A stretch of 64,000 bases of DNA from Rapana venosa (lineage: Eukaryota > Mollusca > Gastropoda > Neogastropoda > Muricidae): NCBI GenBank assembly GCA_028751875.1, contig CM054151.1:41324148-41388147 (forward strand), read 5' to 3'. The notes under the pieces were generated by a model. It was not told the origin of the DNA. It saw only the letters and a program-made list of their open reading frames with translations, and did no database searches. Below are positions 1 through 11,746 of the stretch, piece by piece (positions within the stretch are counted from its first letter, which is position 1; every line of letters starts with the position of its first letter). A program made the position numbers and the translations under genes.

Positions 1-274
1 TATGAAAATAATCAGCACATATTCGATTTTTTTTTTATCTTGTCTACAGAAAAATGTATCTTTTTGTGGTAATCGTTGTGTTTTCTTTGTGTTTTTCTTT
101 TTCTAAATATAAAAATAGTGTTTCAGATGAAATAGTGATTCAGATTTATAAAAAAAAAAAAGTGGTTTTAAAATCTTCAGTGAAGGCCCAACGGGTTTAC
201 TAGACTACAGGACAGTTGAATGTAAAGGTGAAAATAATGCATTAAAAAAAAAAAAGTGTGAGAGCAGCACTGAC

Positions 275-954
275 TTGTTGGTATGTAGTATGGTTCTGGA
301 TCCAGTGGCAGTACTGACGATGACGACAGACACCGGGGACTGACTGTCAGCCATGACGGGACAGCGCTGACATGACACGCCGCAGTCTTCAAAGTCCGTC
401 TGCAGAAACCTGTCAACACATTCAGAGCCATGAATGATATATCAATCTGAACCAACTAAGAAATACTGGTTGGAAATTACCAAGCTGAGTCAACAAAGAT
501 GCTATGTATGGATACTTTCTGTGACAATCATTTTCCTAGGGTGTTTGTCTGTCATTCTGTTACAGAAGCTGTTCATTTTGCCTGTTTGTCTACTTGTCAT
601 GATTTTTTGATTGATTGCAAGTGTTCAGCATAAAACAAAATCAAACCATGTTTTGATTAATTATTTTCATGTGTGTGTGATGTATGCGCACACACGCGGA
701 TATGCATGTGTGTTATGCTTAAATTCTTTTACTTTGAGGACAATGAATAAGAACTTGTGCGCTTTTTAACATCCAGTCCCTGCGTACATGCAGTTTTATA
801 AATTTTGTCATCAGTTCCCACTGGCACACAATAGCCTACTCTTCCGAAAGCTGAAAAGGTTTAATGAGTGCGCAAGATGTTCTGCCTGCATTTGCACACA
901 AGACCTTGGTTTACAGTCTCATCGGAAGGATGGTTTCAGTGAGTGAGTGAGTGA

Positions 955-1045
<91 letters not shown>

Positions 1046-2268
1046 TGTAAGTGTGTGTGTGTGTGTGTGAGCATGTACATACATACTTACTGAAGGTATG
1101 GGCCATTTGCCAGTGTACCAAAGAATTCACTGTTAGCTCCAAGATAGGATAACACAGATGCAGTATTGGCAGCATTACCTCCCTTCTGCCACAAACAATC
1201 CTCGCACCTGAAACAAGAGATTTCTTTTGTTTGCTACTATCACAGTATCAGGATCCCCTTCAAAATGATATCAACAACAATGATCATGTTGATTTATAAC
1301 AGAATAAACAGCTTACATAGACTCCCTTTCATTCCCTTTCATGTTGTTTATAGCCTCACTGGCCACAAAGGCCATATCAGGGCTGCTATCCTATTCAATT
1401 GCAGCAACTTCAAATTCATTTTGACTCAAGTTCCAAATCAACACCATCTAATCCCTCCAAATACCCAAAACCATGAAGCTTGAAAACAATTAAATGAAAC
1501 TATCTAGATAATTTCCTTTAATAAAAACAGGACATCTTGTCTTCAATGTCTGACAGACATATATATATATTCCCCCCCCCCCCCCCCCCCCCAGTATGCT
1601 TAACAAATTCAGATTGCCTGGGTTTGTTTGTTTAGGTTCACTTGTTTTTAAGGGGGTGAGGGGATGTATTCTTTTATCAATTACGTGTATATTTGTCCTT
1701 GAATCATTAATGACATTCTTACATGCTAAATAACATATATGTACATGAGAAAAATGTTGTGCCAATATAAATATAACAAAACTACAAACATTAACAACTA
1801 CTAATCCTGACAAAAGGAAAAGCTTTTCAAATTTGTGAAAGTAAAAAATTTGATGTAAGAAATACAAAAAATTGACACACACACACACATCACTATTGAT
1901 GCTAACTCCAGCAGAAAAATTGCCTCATGCGGGTTCCTCAGTGGTGGCTCAATCCCAGGCCATCAGATCATGAGATCAGTGCTCTAACAACTAGGATATC
2001 CTGCCCTCTTGTTTGCATATTTCTTTATTTTGTTTTTGCTTTTCTAAAGAACTCATCTCATTTGAATAAGACAACCTTATAATTATTTGTATTGTTTATA
2101 AGAAAAACTGTTCTGTAATCAGAAATTACTGTATACTTACCTTTGGTCTGTGTCCTCTATGGGAAAAGCGGTGACAATCTTCACAATGTCCACACAGACC
2201 ATTCCCACACACACCACTTTTCGTTCTCTCTCTCGTCCTTCCGACTCATTTGGCCTGGCAGCATTCAT
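275..2268 (-). CDS. KHK: Ketohexokinase (fructokinase), 5' part of gene, three coding exons
   Basis: Ketohexokinase is a cytosolic pfkB-family sugar kinase that phosphorylates fructose to fructose-1-phosphate with ATP. Coding exons, 5' to 3' on the minus strand, are 2268-2141 (ATG at 2268), 1207-1091 and 409-275, with GT-AG borders and consistent phases (128, 117 and 135 nt, each ending in phase 2). Exon 1 holds the first beta strand with VVCVGMVCVDIV, like the family N-terminus. Exon 2 holds QKGGNAANTASVLSYLGA, the pfkB sugar-binding GGN signature, then FFGTLA. Exon 3 holds FLQTDFEDCGV and GSRTILHTN, matching the region before the KHK lid. Together they encode about 126 residues, against roughly 298 in vertebrate KHK. 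The catalytic GAGD region must lie beyond the left edge. The exon 3 donor is GTCAGT, a weak variant. Family assignment is firm; the exact ATG is likely but unproven. Confidence 0.9.
736..940 (-). mobile_element. SINE family A, tail half, head lost
   Basis: The plus strand reads from the 3' tail (AATAAGAACTTGTGCGC, CATCCAGTCCCTGCG) through the conserved body (GGCACACAATAGCCTACTC, GCGCAAGATGTTCTGC, TAGTCTCATC-like). It then stops at the microsatellite starting at 941. The tRNA-like head is missing. The copy is intronic in KHK. Confidence 0.8.
941..1072. repeat. Compound microsatellite (GAGT)n(GT)n(GA)n(GT)n
   Basis: A tract of GAGT, GT and GA units lies in KHK intron 2, 18 bp downstream of the splice donor of exon 2. 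It abuts the broken end of a SINE copy at 736-940. Confidence 0.95.
1572..1592. repeat. Poly-C tract, 21 bp
   Basis: Uninterrupted cytosines follow a short AT run in KHK intron 1. Confidence 0.97.
1908..2012 (-). mobile_element. SINE family A, head fragment
   Basis: This fragment carries the TAACTCCAG segment and the reverse-complemented tRNA-like head (ATCAGTGCTCTAACAACTAG). It lacks the body and tail and lies in KHK intron 1. Confidence 0.65.
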
Positions 2269-2367
2269 GCCTGGCAAATTGATGAATCATTCAATCATCA
2301 CATCAACGATTTAATTTACAAAAAAACAAAAACAACTTTATACAGACATTTTGTCTTGTAGTAGTAT

Positions 2368-2418
2368 ACATGGTGTGTGTGTGTGTGTGTGTGGTGTGTG
2401 TGTGTGTGTGGTGTGTGC
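2368..2418. repeat. Interrupted (GT)n microsatellite
   Basis: GT dinucleotides with GG interruptions, about 100 bp upstream of the KHK start codon. Confidence 0.9.
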
Positions 2419-3290
2419 TCTATGTTCGTGTACGCACTGATCGATAATTATAAAATCAGAAGCAGAACAGATATGATACTGCTTAAATATGTTGGGATTT
2501 AGATCGCCTTTACGTGTACAAAGTGTGCGCCTTTGGCGTCATAGTCGATAGTGTTTCCCCCCTCTGAAATTTGAAAGTGAAAGTACCAACTATGAACGAG
2601 AATAAATGGAATGAATATGAATAAGACGGTTTATCTGTGACGATTATGGGCAAGACTAACAGAAATACGACTGAAGAGTTCTTAGCAGAATAAACCAACT
2701 CCACATGTTACCTCTTCAGTACGATTAATGGCCTCTTTCTGTGGAGATAAGACCAAGCTGTCCTGGGCTGTTGAGGTGTTAGGCCTAGCAAGGGACAACA
2801 CTTTAGACCTAACTCAGGCCTCTGTGCATGCTCTCCCTTAATCGTAGGACGGAGAGTAGATTAAGTAAGCACGCGACCGTGTGCTTTGATAGGCCTATAG
2901 ATAATTAGTTTTATTCTCGAGAGGAAGATCTGATTGAGAAACAGGCATATTAATGTACCCAGTAATTTTCTTATCAAGTTATAGATCATCAAGGTTGTTT
3001 CGTTTGCGTTTTGTTTTTGTTTTATACTTACAGACTCCAGTCCCTCTTTCACACACACACACACACAAATTCTGATGCATTCAGCAAGCCCACAGATTGA
3101 CCAAAGGATTCGTTCAATTCCAGTCAAGCAACAAAACGTATATAAAATCTGTTTTCTGCAATTGTCAGGGAGATGACCATTAGAAACAACACATTGTTGC
3201 TTACACCCCATATCCCCCTGCTTCTAGTTAGTTTCTGCCCATAGTGTATCATATTTTTAAATTGAACTGAATTGTGCTGTATTGTAGCAT
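2419..3290. other. Intergenic stretch without recognisable gene
   Basis: Upstream of KHK I see no convincing exon, SINE or structural RNA, apart from a short CA run near 3050. KHK promoter elements may lie here, but none is distinctive. Confidence 0.5.
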
Positions 3291-3297
3291 ATAACCA

Positions 3298-3590
3298 GCC
3301 GCCATGGCGCAGTGGTTAGCGCCTTGGGTTACGGACTGGAAGGTCGCGGGTTCGATTCCCATAAGAGTCAGAGGGATTTTTCGGACTCCGGCCGGCTCCT
3401 ACCCAGAGTGAGTGTGCTGTGGGCTCAGTGGGTCGACTGGGACCACACGGTCGAGCTTCATCCACTTAACTGATGAGTTTGAGAGTGTTGCTCAAATTAC
3501 CTGACTAACACTGCAGGTGTCTGTATCTCTCGGGCCCGGTTGACACCGGGATATATTATGAAAGTAAGTGTAGAGTACAACCCTGTCAAG
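3298..3590 (+). mobile_element. tRNA-derived SINE (separate family)
   Basis: The 5' end reads CCGCCATGGCGCAGTGGTTA, containing a box A-like TGGCGCAGTGG. About 35 bp later comes a box B-like GGTTCGATTCC. This is an internal RNA polymerase III promoter layout as in tRNA-derived SINEs. The body follows (GTCGACTGGGACCACACGG, GGGCCCGGTTGACACCGGG). There is no anticodon-arm integrity, so it is not a tRNA gene. I see only this one copy in the window. Confidence 0.75.
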
Positions 3591-4259
3591 TAGTCTCAAA
3601 GCATATGTACTTCCACAGCAGCATAATTACGTCATCCTCATTGATCATCATGCAATAATAAAAAAAAAAGCCTCTGATTCAGTGATTCCAGTTGCTCTGG
3701 TCTCATGGTGACCTCAGATTCGGTTTGCCCATACACTTCTGTGCCTGTGATGAGTTTGTGTTAAAGCCTTTGGGGTTGGAGGTTCACAGGGGACGGTCGT
3801 TGGAGGGACGTTGTGGTGGTTGCCACCTGGGGTGGGCAACTCACTCAGTCTGGCTCCGCGACTGAGCTAATACTGTCGTTAGTAGGGGGCTTAGTAGGTG
3901 GTGTCCTGCGTATGTTAGCTCAGAACATGCACCACTAAACACTACCAAAGTGACCCAGCAGCAGTGCAGGGCCCCTCTGGCTGGTGGCCCCACGGCGGCC
4001 TGATAGTGATTGGCTCCCTGTGGACCTCCGACTCCGAGGATGAGACATAACAAATCTGAGTATGGGTGCCGCGGGGAGATTGGAATGAGCGGTGTGGGAA
4101 CAGCAGGACGGGGGACGTCACAGAAGATGAGGCAGCAAAACATTTTTTTTTTAAATTATGCTTTATAGTTTATCAAGGATTTTTTGTGAGAGTGCCTTTT
4201 TCCCCTCCCCATAGAATTTTTACTCATTGCCATGGATCCTATCACGCTGAATTTTTTGT

Positions 4260-4465
4260 TTAGGCAGTGTGTCTTGGACAAGTTAAACCTGGTGGCACTC
4301 ATTCCCTTAGCAAGATGTATATGTTGATATCATCCAGGCCACAGACCATATCTGGCCTACTCATCCACAAAAAGTGAAAAGGGTTTTAGCATTTGTACAT
4401 GATGCTCTGCATGTGTTAACACATGGGATTTGAAATTAATAGCCTCATTCGAAGGATTTTCAGGT
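4260..4465 (-). mobile_element. SINE family A body joined to tail type C
   Basis: The left part (GTGTGTCTTGGACAAGTTAA, CCTGGTGGCACTCATTC) is the reverse complement of the tail seen at 9061-9140 and 32160-32280. The right part is the family A body (GATGCTCTGCATGTGTTAAC, CATTCGAAGGATTTTCAGG). The sequence is strongly diverged. Confidence 0.55.
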
Positions 4466-4545
4466 GAAATGAGTCAGTGCCAATGTTTACGGGGTGGGGT
4501 GAGGGCTCTTTGAACAAATGCTTCAGAAAAGCTATTGATGTGGGT

Positions 4546-4942
4546 TCCTTGGCAAGAGCTTTGAGTTACACCAGTGGTGAGATATTGCATATATGCAACT
4601 GTTTTTTCCCCACCATGAAGGTATCCAATTCCATTCCAACTTTGGAGATGTCTAAACACCACACCATTGTAAGTGCTTTTTGAAAATGTTATTGTTCCTA
4701 CGGGCATGCAATGGCCTACTCTTCTGCAAAGGCGGAACAGATTTTAATGTGTATGCAAGATGTATGTGTTCACACATGGGACCTTGGTTTATAGTCTCAT
4801 CTGAAAGACTTTTGGGGGACTGGAGTTGGCACTGATATTAACTCCAAGGGAAAAATCCGTAGAATGGGTGTCTTGTTGGTAGCTCAAACCTGGGCTGTCA
4901 GATAACGAGCCTAACCCTCTAACCAGTGGGCTATCTGGCCCC
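4546..4942 (-). mobile_element. SINE family A with tail type B, complete composite
   Basis: Positions 4546-4672 carry the B tail (GAGCTTTGAGTTACACC, AGTGGTGAGATATTGCATA, GATGTCTAAACACCACACC). They run straight into the family A body (GCAATGGCCTACTCTTC, GGACCTTGGTTTATAGTCTC) and the head (AACCCTCTAACCAGTGGGC). A box A/B tRNA-like head is readable on the minus strand. Confidence 0.75.
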
Positions 4943-5108
4943 CCAGCAGAGATTTGAACGTGCACTCCCAGAATGCAGGATTTCTAAGTCTTTCATTGTT
5001 TTGTTTAGTTTTGAGATCAATATCTACATATACTTCATCCACGCTCCCTCTGTCTAACCATATACATAAAAACACAAGCACTCACAGAAAGAAAAGATGT
5101 GGCATCAC

Positions 5109-5114
5109 TTTATT
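5109..5114 (-). terminator. Candidate poly(A) signal of ABCF3
   Basis: AATAAA on the minus strand is followed within 40 bp by U- and GU-rich sequence (TTTTCTTTCTGTGAGTGC). The 3.3 kb between it and the ABCF3 stop codon hold no SINE copies, as expected of a long 3' UTR. An earlier TTTATT pair near 8060-8080 is an alternative site. Confidence 0.5.
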
Positions 5115-5811
5115 CCCAGATTCTCATGCCACAAGCAAGCATCACTGGACAGCACTGACATCCCAGCTGCTTACAGACCTTGTCATCATGTTTTACACCA
5201 GCACAAATGACAACATTCAGCTTTCTATCACATCTTTTCTCTCTCTTCTTACTGCTTAAAACCGACATTTCTATTGCTCCTTAAACAACATTTTTAGGGG
5301 TTTAAATTTTTTTGGTAAATTTCTTGCTTTCTTTCTATTTTCAAGTATGTTAAAATTCACGAGAGAAATACTTTGTTATGACAATGTACAATGTATACTG
5401 AAGTAGGTTTCACGCTAAATGCATCAAACACATACATACATCAAACTTTTAGAACTCACTATCAACACATACTACATCAATACAGGTAGTCATCAAGCAA
5501 AGTGAGAGATGATCCTGAGAGTTAATTCTTTGTTCCTTTTTTGGTTTTACTTCATTCTAATCAATTCAACATAAAGAGTAACACAAGGGATCTTACATCA
5601 TTTCAAATACTTCCTTTTCATAAAGTATTTCGACTAGAAATTACTATAAATTTAAGAATACTCATACCTGTTCCAGAGTTTTTCTTCAAGCTGATCTTAG
5701 CACTCTACTGCATATGAAACAGGCAAGGTGACTGCCCACTCATACATCTTTGTTGAACAATGTTCACCATGCACTGGCAAAAAACAGGTACATAAATTTT
5801 CCTCATTTGCA

Positions 5812-5864
5812 CAGAGAGAGAGAGAGAGAGGGAGAGGGAGAGAGAGAGGGAGAGAGAGAGAGAG
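5812..5864. repeat. (GA)n microsatellite with GG interruptions
   Basis: Purine dinucleotide run with several GG breaks, within the putative ABCF3 3' UTR. Confidence 0.93.
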
Positions 5865-7857
5865 GGGAAAATTTTTTCATTATCATTTAATTATCATTTT
5901 TAAAAAAGATTAACAAATACATTTATTTGTTCTTACACATGTTGCATGCCACTATTTCTTTCCACAAGGTCTTAATATCCACTGTACATGGGAGCAGACT
6001 TTATCACTTCTAAAAGACTGAGGCCCAGATCTCTACCCTAAAGAAACAAACACTTCAGAGAAGCAAACACTTCAGAGAAGCCCTCTTCTAGCAAGTATTT
6101 TGGCCCTCACCTTTCAACACTCCAAACTAGGGTTATGCCATACCCAGATTATAAACCTGATCTTCCTATAAGGCTGCATTAAAGTCTAATGAATTTGGCA
6201 AAAAGTCTAAATTCAGATATGATCTGAACTTTGAACTGAAACCTGAACTGTGGATCTCTGAGGTTTTCAGGCAAATATGTCACACCTGGCCACCAACAGT
6301 CTCAGATATTACAGTATGGATTTCTTATAAATTGATCTCCTTTACTTTTTTGCAGACAGTGATGAAAGTCAAACAAACTAGTAAGAGATATCACTATAAC
6401 AACCCTGAACCACAAATGAACTGTAATGTATGAGTAAATCAACCCATTGATGATCAAATACATGTTCTGATAAAATTCCACTTAAAATGATAAACCGATA
6501 CCAAAGGAGAAAATGCAGACAAAAAATATTTCAACACAACACAAAAAGACTTTTAAAAAAATCAAACCAAAGGGCACCCTACTCTGTCGATGTAAATGTC
6601 ACCAAAAAAAAAAAAATTCAAACTAGAAAAATGTTCACCCCCTTTTACATTTAATGTGTATTTACTAACATGTGTATCCATGAGAAAAATGAGTGAACAA
6701 GTGCTTGGGAGGGATGGAGGGAGGGAGAGAAAGATTGTGTGTGTGTGTGTGTGTGTTGAGTGTGTGCATGTGTGCACTTTTGCCAAAAATTGTGTAAGCA
6801 TGCATGCATAAAATATTCAATCTTTGTTTTATGACACTTCTGCAATTGATGTTTATAATCACAGGCATCAAGTCTGCATAAACTTTAAAGTCAGTTTAGC
6901 CAATAGACAATCATCACCACACCCATACAACAAGTCACATGCATAATAAAGAAATAAACAAGCAATCAGCAATTAACCCTCTTACCCCTCCCCTCTCACC
7001 CCACCCCTCTCCAAAATAAGGGCAGTAATCTATACCATCAAAGACAAAAATGCATTCTAAAGTCTTTGACAATACAACCGCAAGAAACATCATCAACAAA
7101 ATAAAACAGATTTAATGCCCTGTTAGAATTAAGTCAGCAACAAACTACTGGTGTCATTCTGATTCCAGAGTTTTCTGACAGTAAAAGGAAATAATTAAAA
7201 AAAAACAACCCAACAACACCCTCCTCCCCTCATCTCCCTAAGCCCCCACCCCCTCCCCCACCATAAATAATTAATTTGTGGCATGTTTAGACTACAGTTT
7301 CCAAGGTTGACATGGTATTAAATGCTGTCACAATCAGACTTCCTTCCTTATCTCAATCTATCATTTACCACAATACTGCACACACACACATTTCAAAGCA
7401 TTGGTAACTGATCACGCAAGGACAAGAAGTACAGAAATGATGAAGGATAGACCAGAGGTATAATAATGACACAGACTCATCACATGATTGTTAATAACAC
7501 ACAATGTCACACAACTGTTATTAACAAACATGCCTCACACAATTCTGTGTCACAAAGATAAATCCTAGACCTTTTAACACACACACACACAAACAAAATA
7601 GATAAGTACTGACTGGGTCCAAGCCCTAAGAAAAGCACCTCAAGTTCTCCAGACATCTCCCACCATGTATTGACCTTTCGAGCCCCTATGCTGCTTCTAT
7701 AATTTCCCTTCCTCACCCGATCATTAAAAAACAACAACACCCAAACAAATAAAACAACAACAAAAACCAAAACAAATCAACCCCCCACCACTTCTCCCCA
7801 CCCCCCTAAAAAATGTAATGTAATAAAAAATTCCTCACAAAAACAAGCAAACCATGC

Positions 7858-7858
<1 letters not shown>

Positions 7859-7889
<31 letters not shown>
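7859..7889. repeat. Poly-C tract, 31 bp
   Basis: Thirty-one consecutive cytosines; the minus strand would be poly-G in the ABCF3 transcript if the UTR extends this far. Confidence 0.97.
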
Positions 7890-8419
7890 ACACACAACAC
7901 ACAAACCAACCAGAAAAAAGGCAAATAGGGGTGAGAATGCGAAAGAATGGGATGGGGGTGGGTACAGCCTGCGAGAGAAAGGAAGAAAATATATCACATT
8001 TGTGTCAACCTTTATCAGATTCTTCCTTTCAAACTTGCGCCACACACACACAAAACCTGTTTATTTTCATTAATTTATTTCAGTTGCTTTTTTTCTTATA
8101 TTCCGAACACATTTCGGCTCATCATGGATTACTATGACTCAAAATTCCATGACTTTTTAACTGTCCACCACAGTCATTTTCCCCTAAACCAGTGTCTAAC
8201 TTTATACTTCTCTCAACAACAAAAAAAAGAAGAAAAATTGACCAAAACAAATGTCCAGCTTCATGCACTGTACAGTCCTGCTTCTCCTTTCAATCATGCT
8301 GTCATCATGCTGACTCACAGAGTTTCTCACTGAGAAAAAAAAAAAGGTGGCCATGCAAGTTTTTTTTTTCCACTTTCATTCACTGCGCTCTGTACACGAC
8401 TCTAAGCTCTGTTCAGGGG

Positions 8420-11400
8420 TTAACTCGTGGCAAGCTCAGCTTCGACAATTGCCTTGTACTGGTCAATGCCACCCTCCAACGATTTCACCGTCCCTTTGTC
8501 CACTACCCATAATTCTTGGCAAACTTTTCGGATCAACCGTTCGTCGTGGGAAACCAGCACCACTCCTCCCTGCACAAGAAAATGGCGGATATTTTGTCAG
8601 AATGTTATCTTCAATCTTTGTAAATGCAGCAAACATTGTTATAAATCTGTCAATTAAAAACTTGACAGCCCTAAAAGAAGCCAAGTACTGAAATTTCTGA
8701 AATCATGGAGTACTATTTTAACAATCTTCCTCTTTCTACCTACACATGTTAAGGTGAAGGGGAGACATAGGAAAATGAAAATGAATACCCTGCACAAAAA
8801 GGAATAAATCAAGAGATAAATAAAAACCTGATAAAATAAGAAAGCGACACAAAGATAAAATGAATGTGAAGAGGAAATGATAGCCTAGTGGTGATCTCAC
8901 AGTAACAGAAGATGCAGATTCCAGTCTCTACTCAGGAGTCTGGCTGAGGGAATTTTTCTTCCGGAGGAAAAACAGGGACTATAAGCCAAGGTCTCATGTG
9001 AAAATGCATGCATATTATCTTGTACACACATTAAAACCCCCATTTGCCTTTCATGGTGGATGACTCAAGAACACCCAGCATGCACCCTGCAGAGTGGTGA
9101 GGGTTAACTTGCCCAAGACACGCTGCCTGAAAAATTCAGTGCAGCACCTCAGCAGCCCTGAAAACCTCAGTGCAGCACCTCAGCAGCCCTGAAAACCTCA
9201 GTGCAGCACCTTAACAGCCCTGAAAACCTCAGTGCAGCACCTCAACAGACCTGAAACATTCAGTGCAGCACCTTAACAGCACTGAAACATTCAGTGCAGC
9301 ACCTTAACAGCACTGAAATCCCCAGTGCAGCATCTCATCAGCCCTGAAAACCTCAGTGCAGCACCTCAACAGCCCTGAAAACTTCAGCGCAGCACCTCAA
9401 CAGCCCTGAAAACCTCAGTGCAGCATCTCATCAGCCCTGAAAACTTCAGTGCAGTGCCTCAACAGCCCCTCAAAGAATAGAAGGTGAAGTCAAGTTAGGA
9501 GGAAGATGACGACTGTTTCTTATCACTAGATTTCTTTTTTGTTCTTTCTCTGTCAGTCAGTTTCTGTGCCTTACCTGGAATTTACTCAGAGCCTCCCCCA
9601 AAGCCTCGATGGTCTCCATGTCCAAGTGGTTGGTAGGCTCATCAAGGATGAAGAAGTTGGGACTGTCAACACACACAGACACACACCATCACAATATGTC
9701 AGGAAGGAACTGATACGCAAATCCATCTAAAACAAGAATTAGCATTTGCCCCATCAAAAACTCATGTTGGTGGAATGGAAAGAATACATCTAATAAAAAA
9801 ACCACTTCAGTAATGAACTGATAAGCAGGCCTATTTGTCCCTTATAAGATATGTCAGTAGTAATCTGTTAAGCATTTGCCACATGTAAAAATAAAAAATT
9901 AGTAAAATGATTAGCATATATACCATGTAACAACAAGTCAGTCATGACGTGATAAGCATTTACACCATGCAAAACAAAAGTTGGTCATGAAGTGATTAGT
10001 ATTTACACCAAGCAAAACAAAAGTTGGTCATGAAGTGATTAGTGTTTACACATGAAGTGATAAACATCTGCTCCATAGCCGACACTAATACTCTGTGAGC
10101 ACACAGATCAGTGTTGTGGACAGCCTGAAGCCTCCATGTAGATAGAAGGTGTGAACAGTGTTAGACAACCAATACAGACTGGTCATATTATGCAATGCGC
10201 TGCTTCACCAGCTTTCAGCTCTCTTGGTTTAAAAAAAAAGATTCATGACAGAGCACAAGGCTGGCTCGATGGGAGGTACTTTTGACCCCTGATCCAAGGG
10301 TTATGGGTTCGAATCTTACTTGCACCCAGCTAGTTGAAAGATTTTTTTTCTTCAGAGACAACATCTGAGCAAACTCCATTCCCCTTCCAGTCCTTCAGAT
10401 CAGCATTTGTACCAAGGTCTTGTGTCACACACAACATTGCTGGGGTGGTCATATAATTTGTGCAAGCAAGTTTGCATGCACAGAAGAAGTAAACAATGAC
10501 GATGCAAAAGAAAAAAAGTATACTTCTAAACAATCATGAAAACGAGCAAAAGATGAAATAACACAGTGAAAGGCTGAGGACCCACTCACTTGGCCATGCT
10601 CATGAGGCCGAAGGCGACCCGGCTTTTCTGACCTCCTGACAGCATCGACACTGGCCGCAGAGCAAAGTCTCCGCTGATTCCAAAACTGCCCAGCTGCCCT
10701 CGGTACATCTCTGTTGTTTTGCCTGAAACAGTGTGTCCATACCATGTATGTACAGTCAGGTTACTGAAACTGGCAAAGAAAAGCAACTGTTCAATAACTG
10801 ATCAAAAAGACACTGATTGGCTAAACATAAAAAGATTTCTACTACTATGACCGGAGCAAATGGAGAAGGGGGATCATGTTGGTGTCACTGGGTGTGGTGG
10901 CTGACAAGTGATGCTGACAAGTGAGACTACTATAGGCATTGCCACCACTACTTCTATTTTACAAATACTAGTACTGTTTCCACTGGTGGTGTGCTGCTGC
11001 TACAACTGCTGAAATTATTGTTCTCATTACTACTATTTAACAAAACAGAAATACTTTTTAAAAAAAGTCTGGGACAGAAGGAAAATGATTCTTTATTTAC
11101 CCAGCTTTTAAAACAAAAATTTCTTTCAAAACATCAAAGAGCTTTTCCCATGCTCTTATCACATCTGTGACATTGAACAAGGGCTATGGCATACGTATCT
11201 GGGAACCTGGCTGATGCCAAGAAAGAAACAGCTTTAGCCATGCTGTAACCATAACATTTTGCGCACACGTTAAAACCAGGCCATTGTATGCCGGTGGGAA
11301 TGGACGACAAAATTTACAAAGCTGCATACACACGGAGACTGGATGTAAAAAAAAGCACAGGAGTGCTTATCCCATTATCCTCAAAATAAAAGAATAAAAT

Positions 11401-11705
11401 AACTAAAACATGTGCTGTTGACAAGGGCAGGGAGGGGGGGTGTATTTACCTGGAAACCTGGCGGCCAGCAGCTCCACGGAGGACTGACCCATGTCCAGCT
11501 GGTCCACGTGGTGCTGGGTGAAGTACCCGATCTTCAGGTTGCGGTGGACGTGCCGGATCCCCTTCACGGGATCCAGCACCCCTAACAACAGCTTCAGCAG
11601 CGTCGTCTTTCCTGCTCCGTTCTCTCCCACCTGACCACACAGGCAACAACACAATGTTCATTCCTGAGAGAGAAAGAAAGAGAGAGACAGAAAGAGAGAG
11701 TGAGA

Positions 11706-11746
<41 letters not shown>

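Larger units (their letters stand above)
5115..8419 (-). other. Probable long 3' UTR of ABCF3
   Basis: This 3.3 kb stretch has no coding exon and none of the SINE families common elsewhere. It contains only simple repeats: GA at 5812-5864, GT near 6738-6765, and poly-C at 7859-7889. A 3' UTR is inferred from position, low transposon load and the strong signal at its end. Transcript data would be decisive. Confidence 0.45.

Noticed and set aside
280..350. Plus-strand acidic C-terminal exon (GSGSSGSTDDDD) ending at a stop
   Set aside because: The minus strand of the same bases reads as KHK exon 3 in the phase required by exon 2, so the plus frame is its shadow.
3298..3380. tRNA gene
   Set aside because: Boxes A and B are present, but the flanking sequence does not form a full cloverleaf with acceptor stem. 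The same applies to the other SINE heads.
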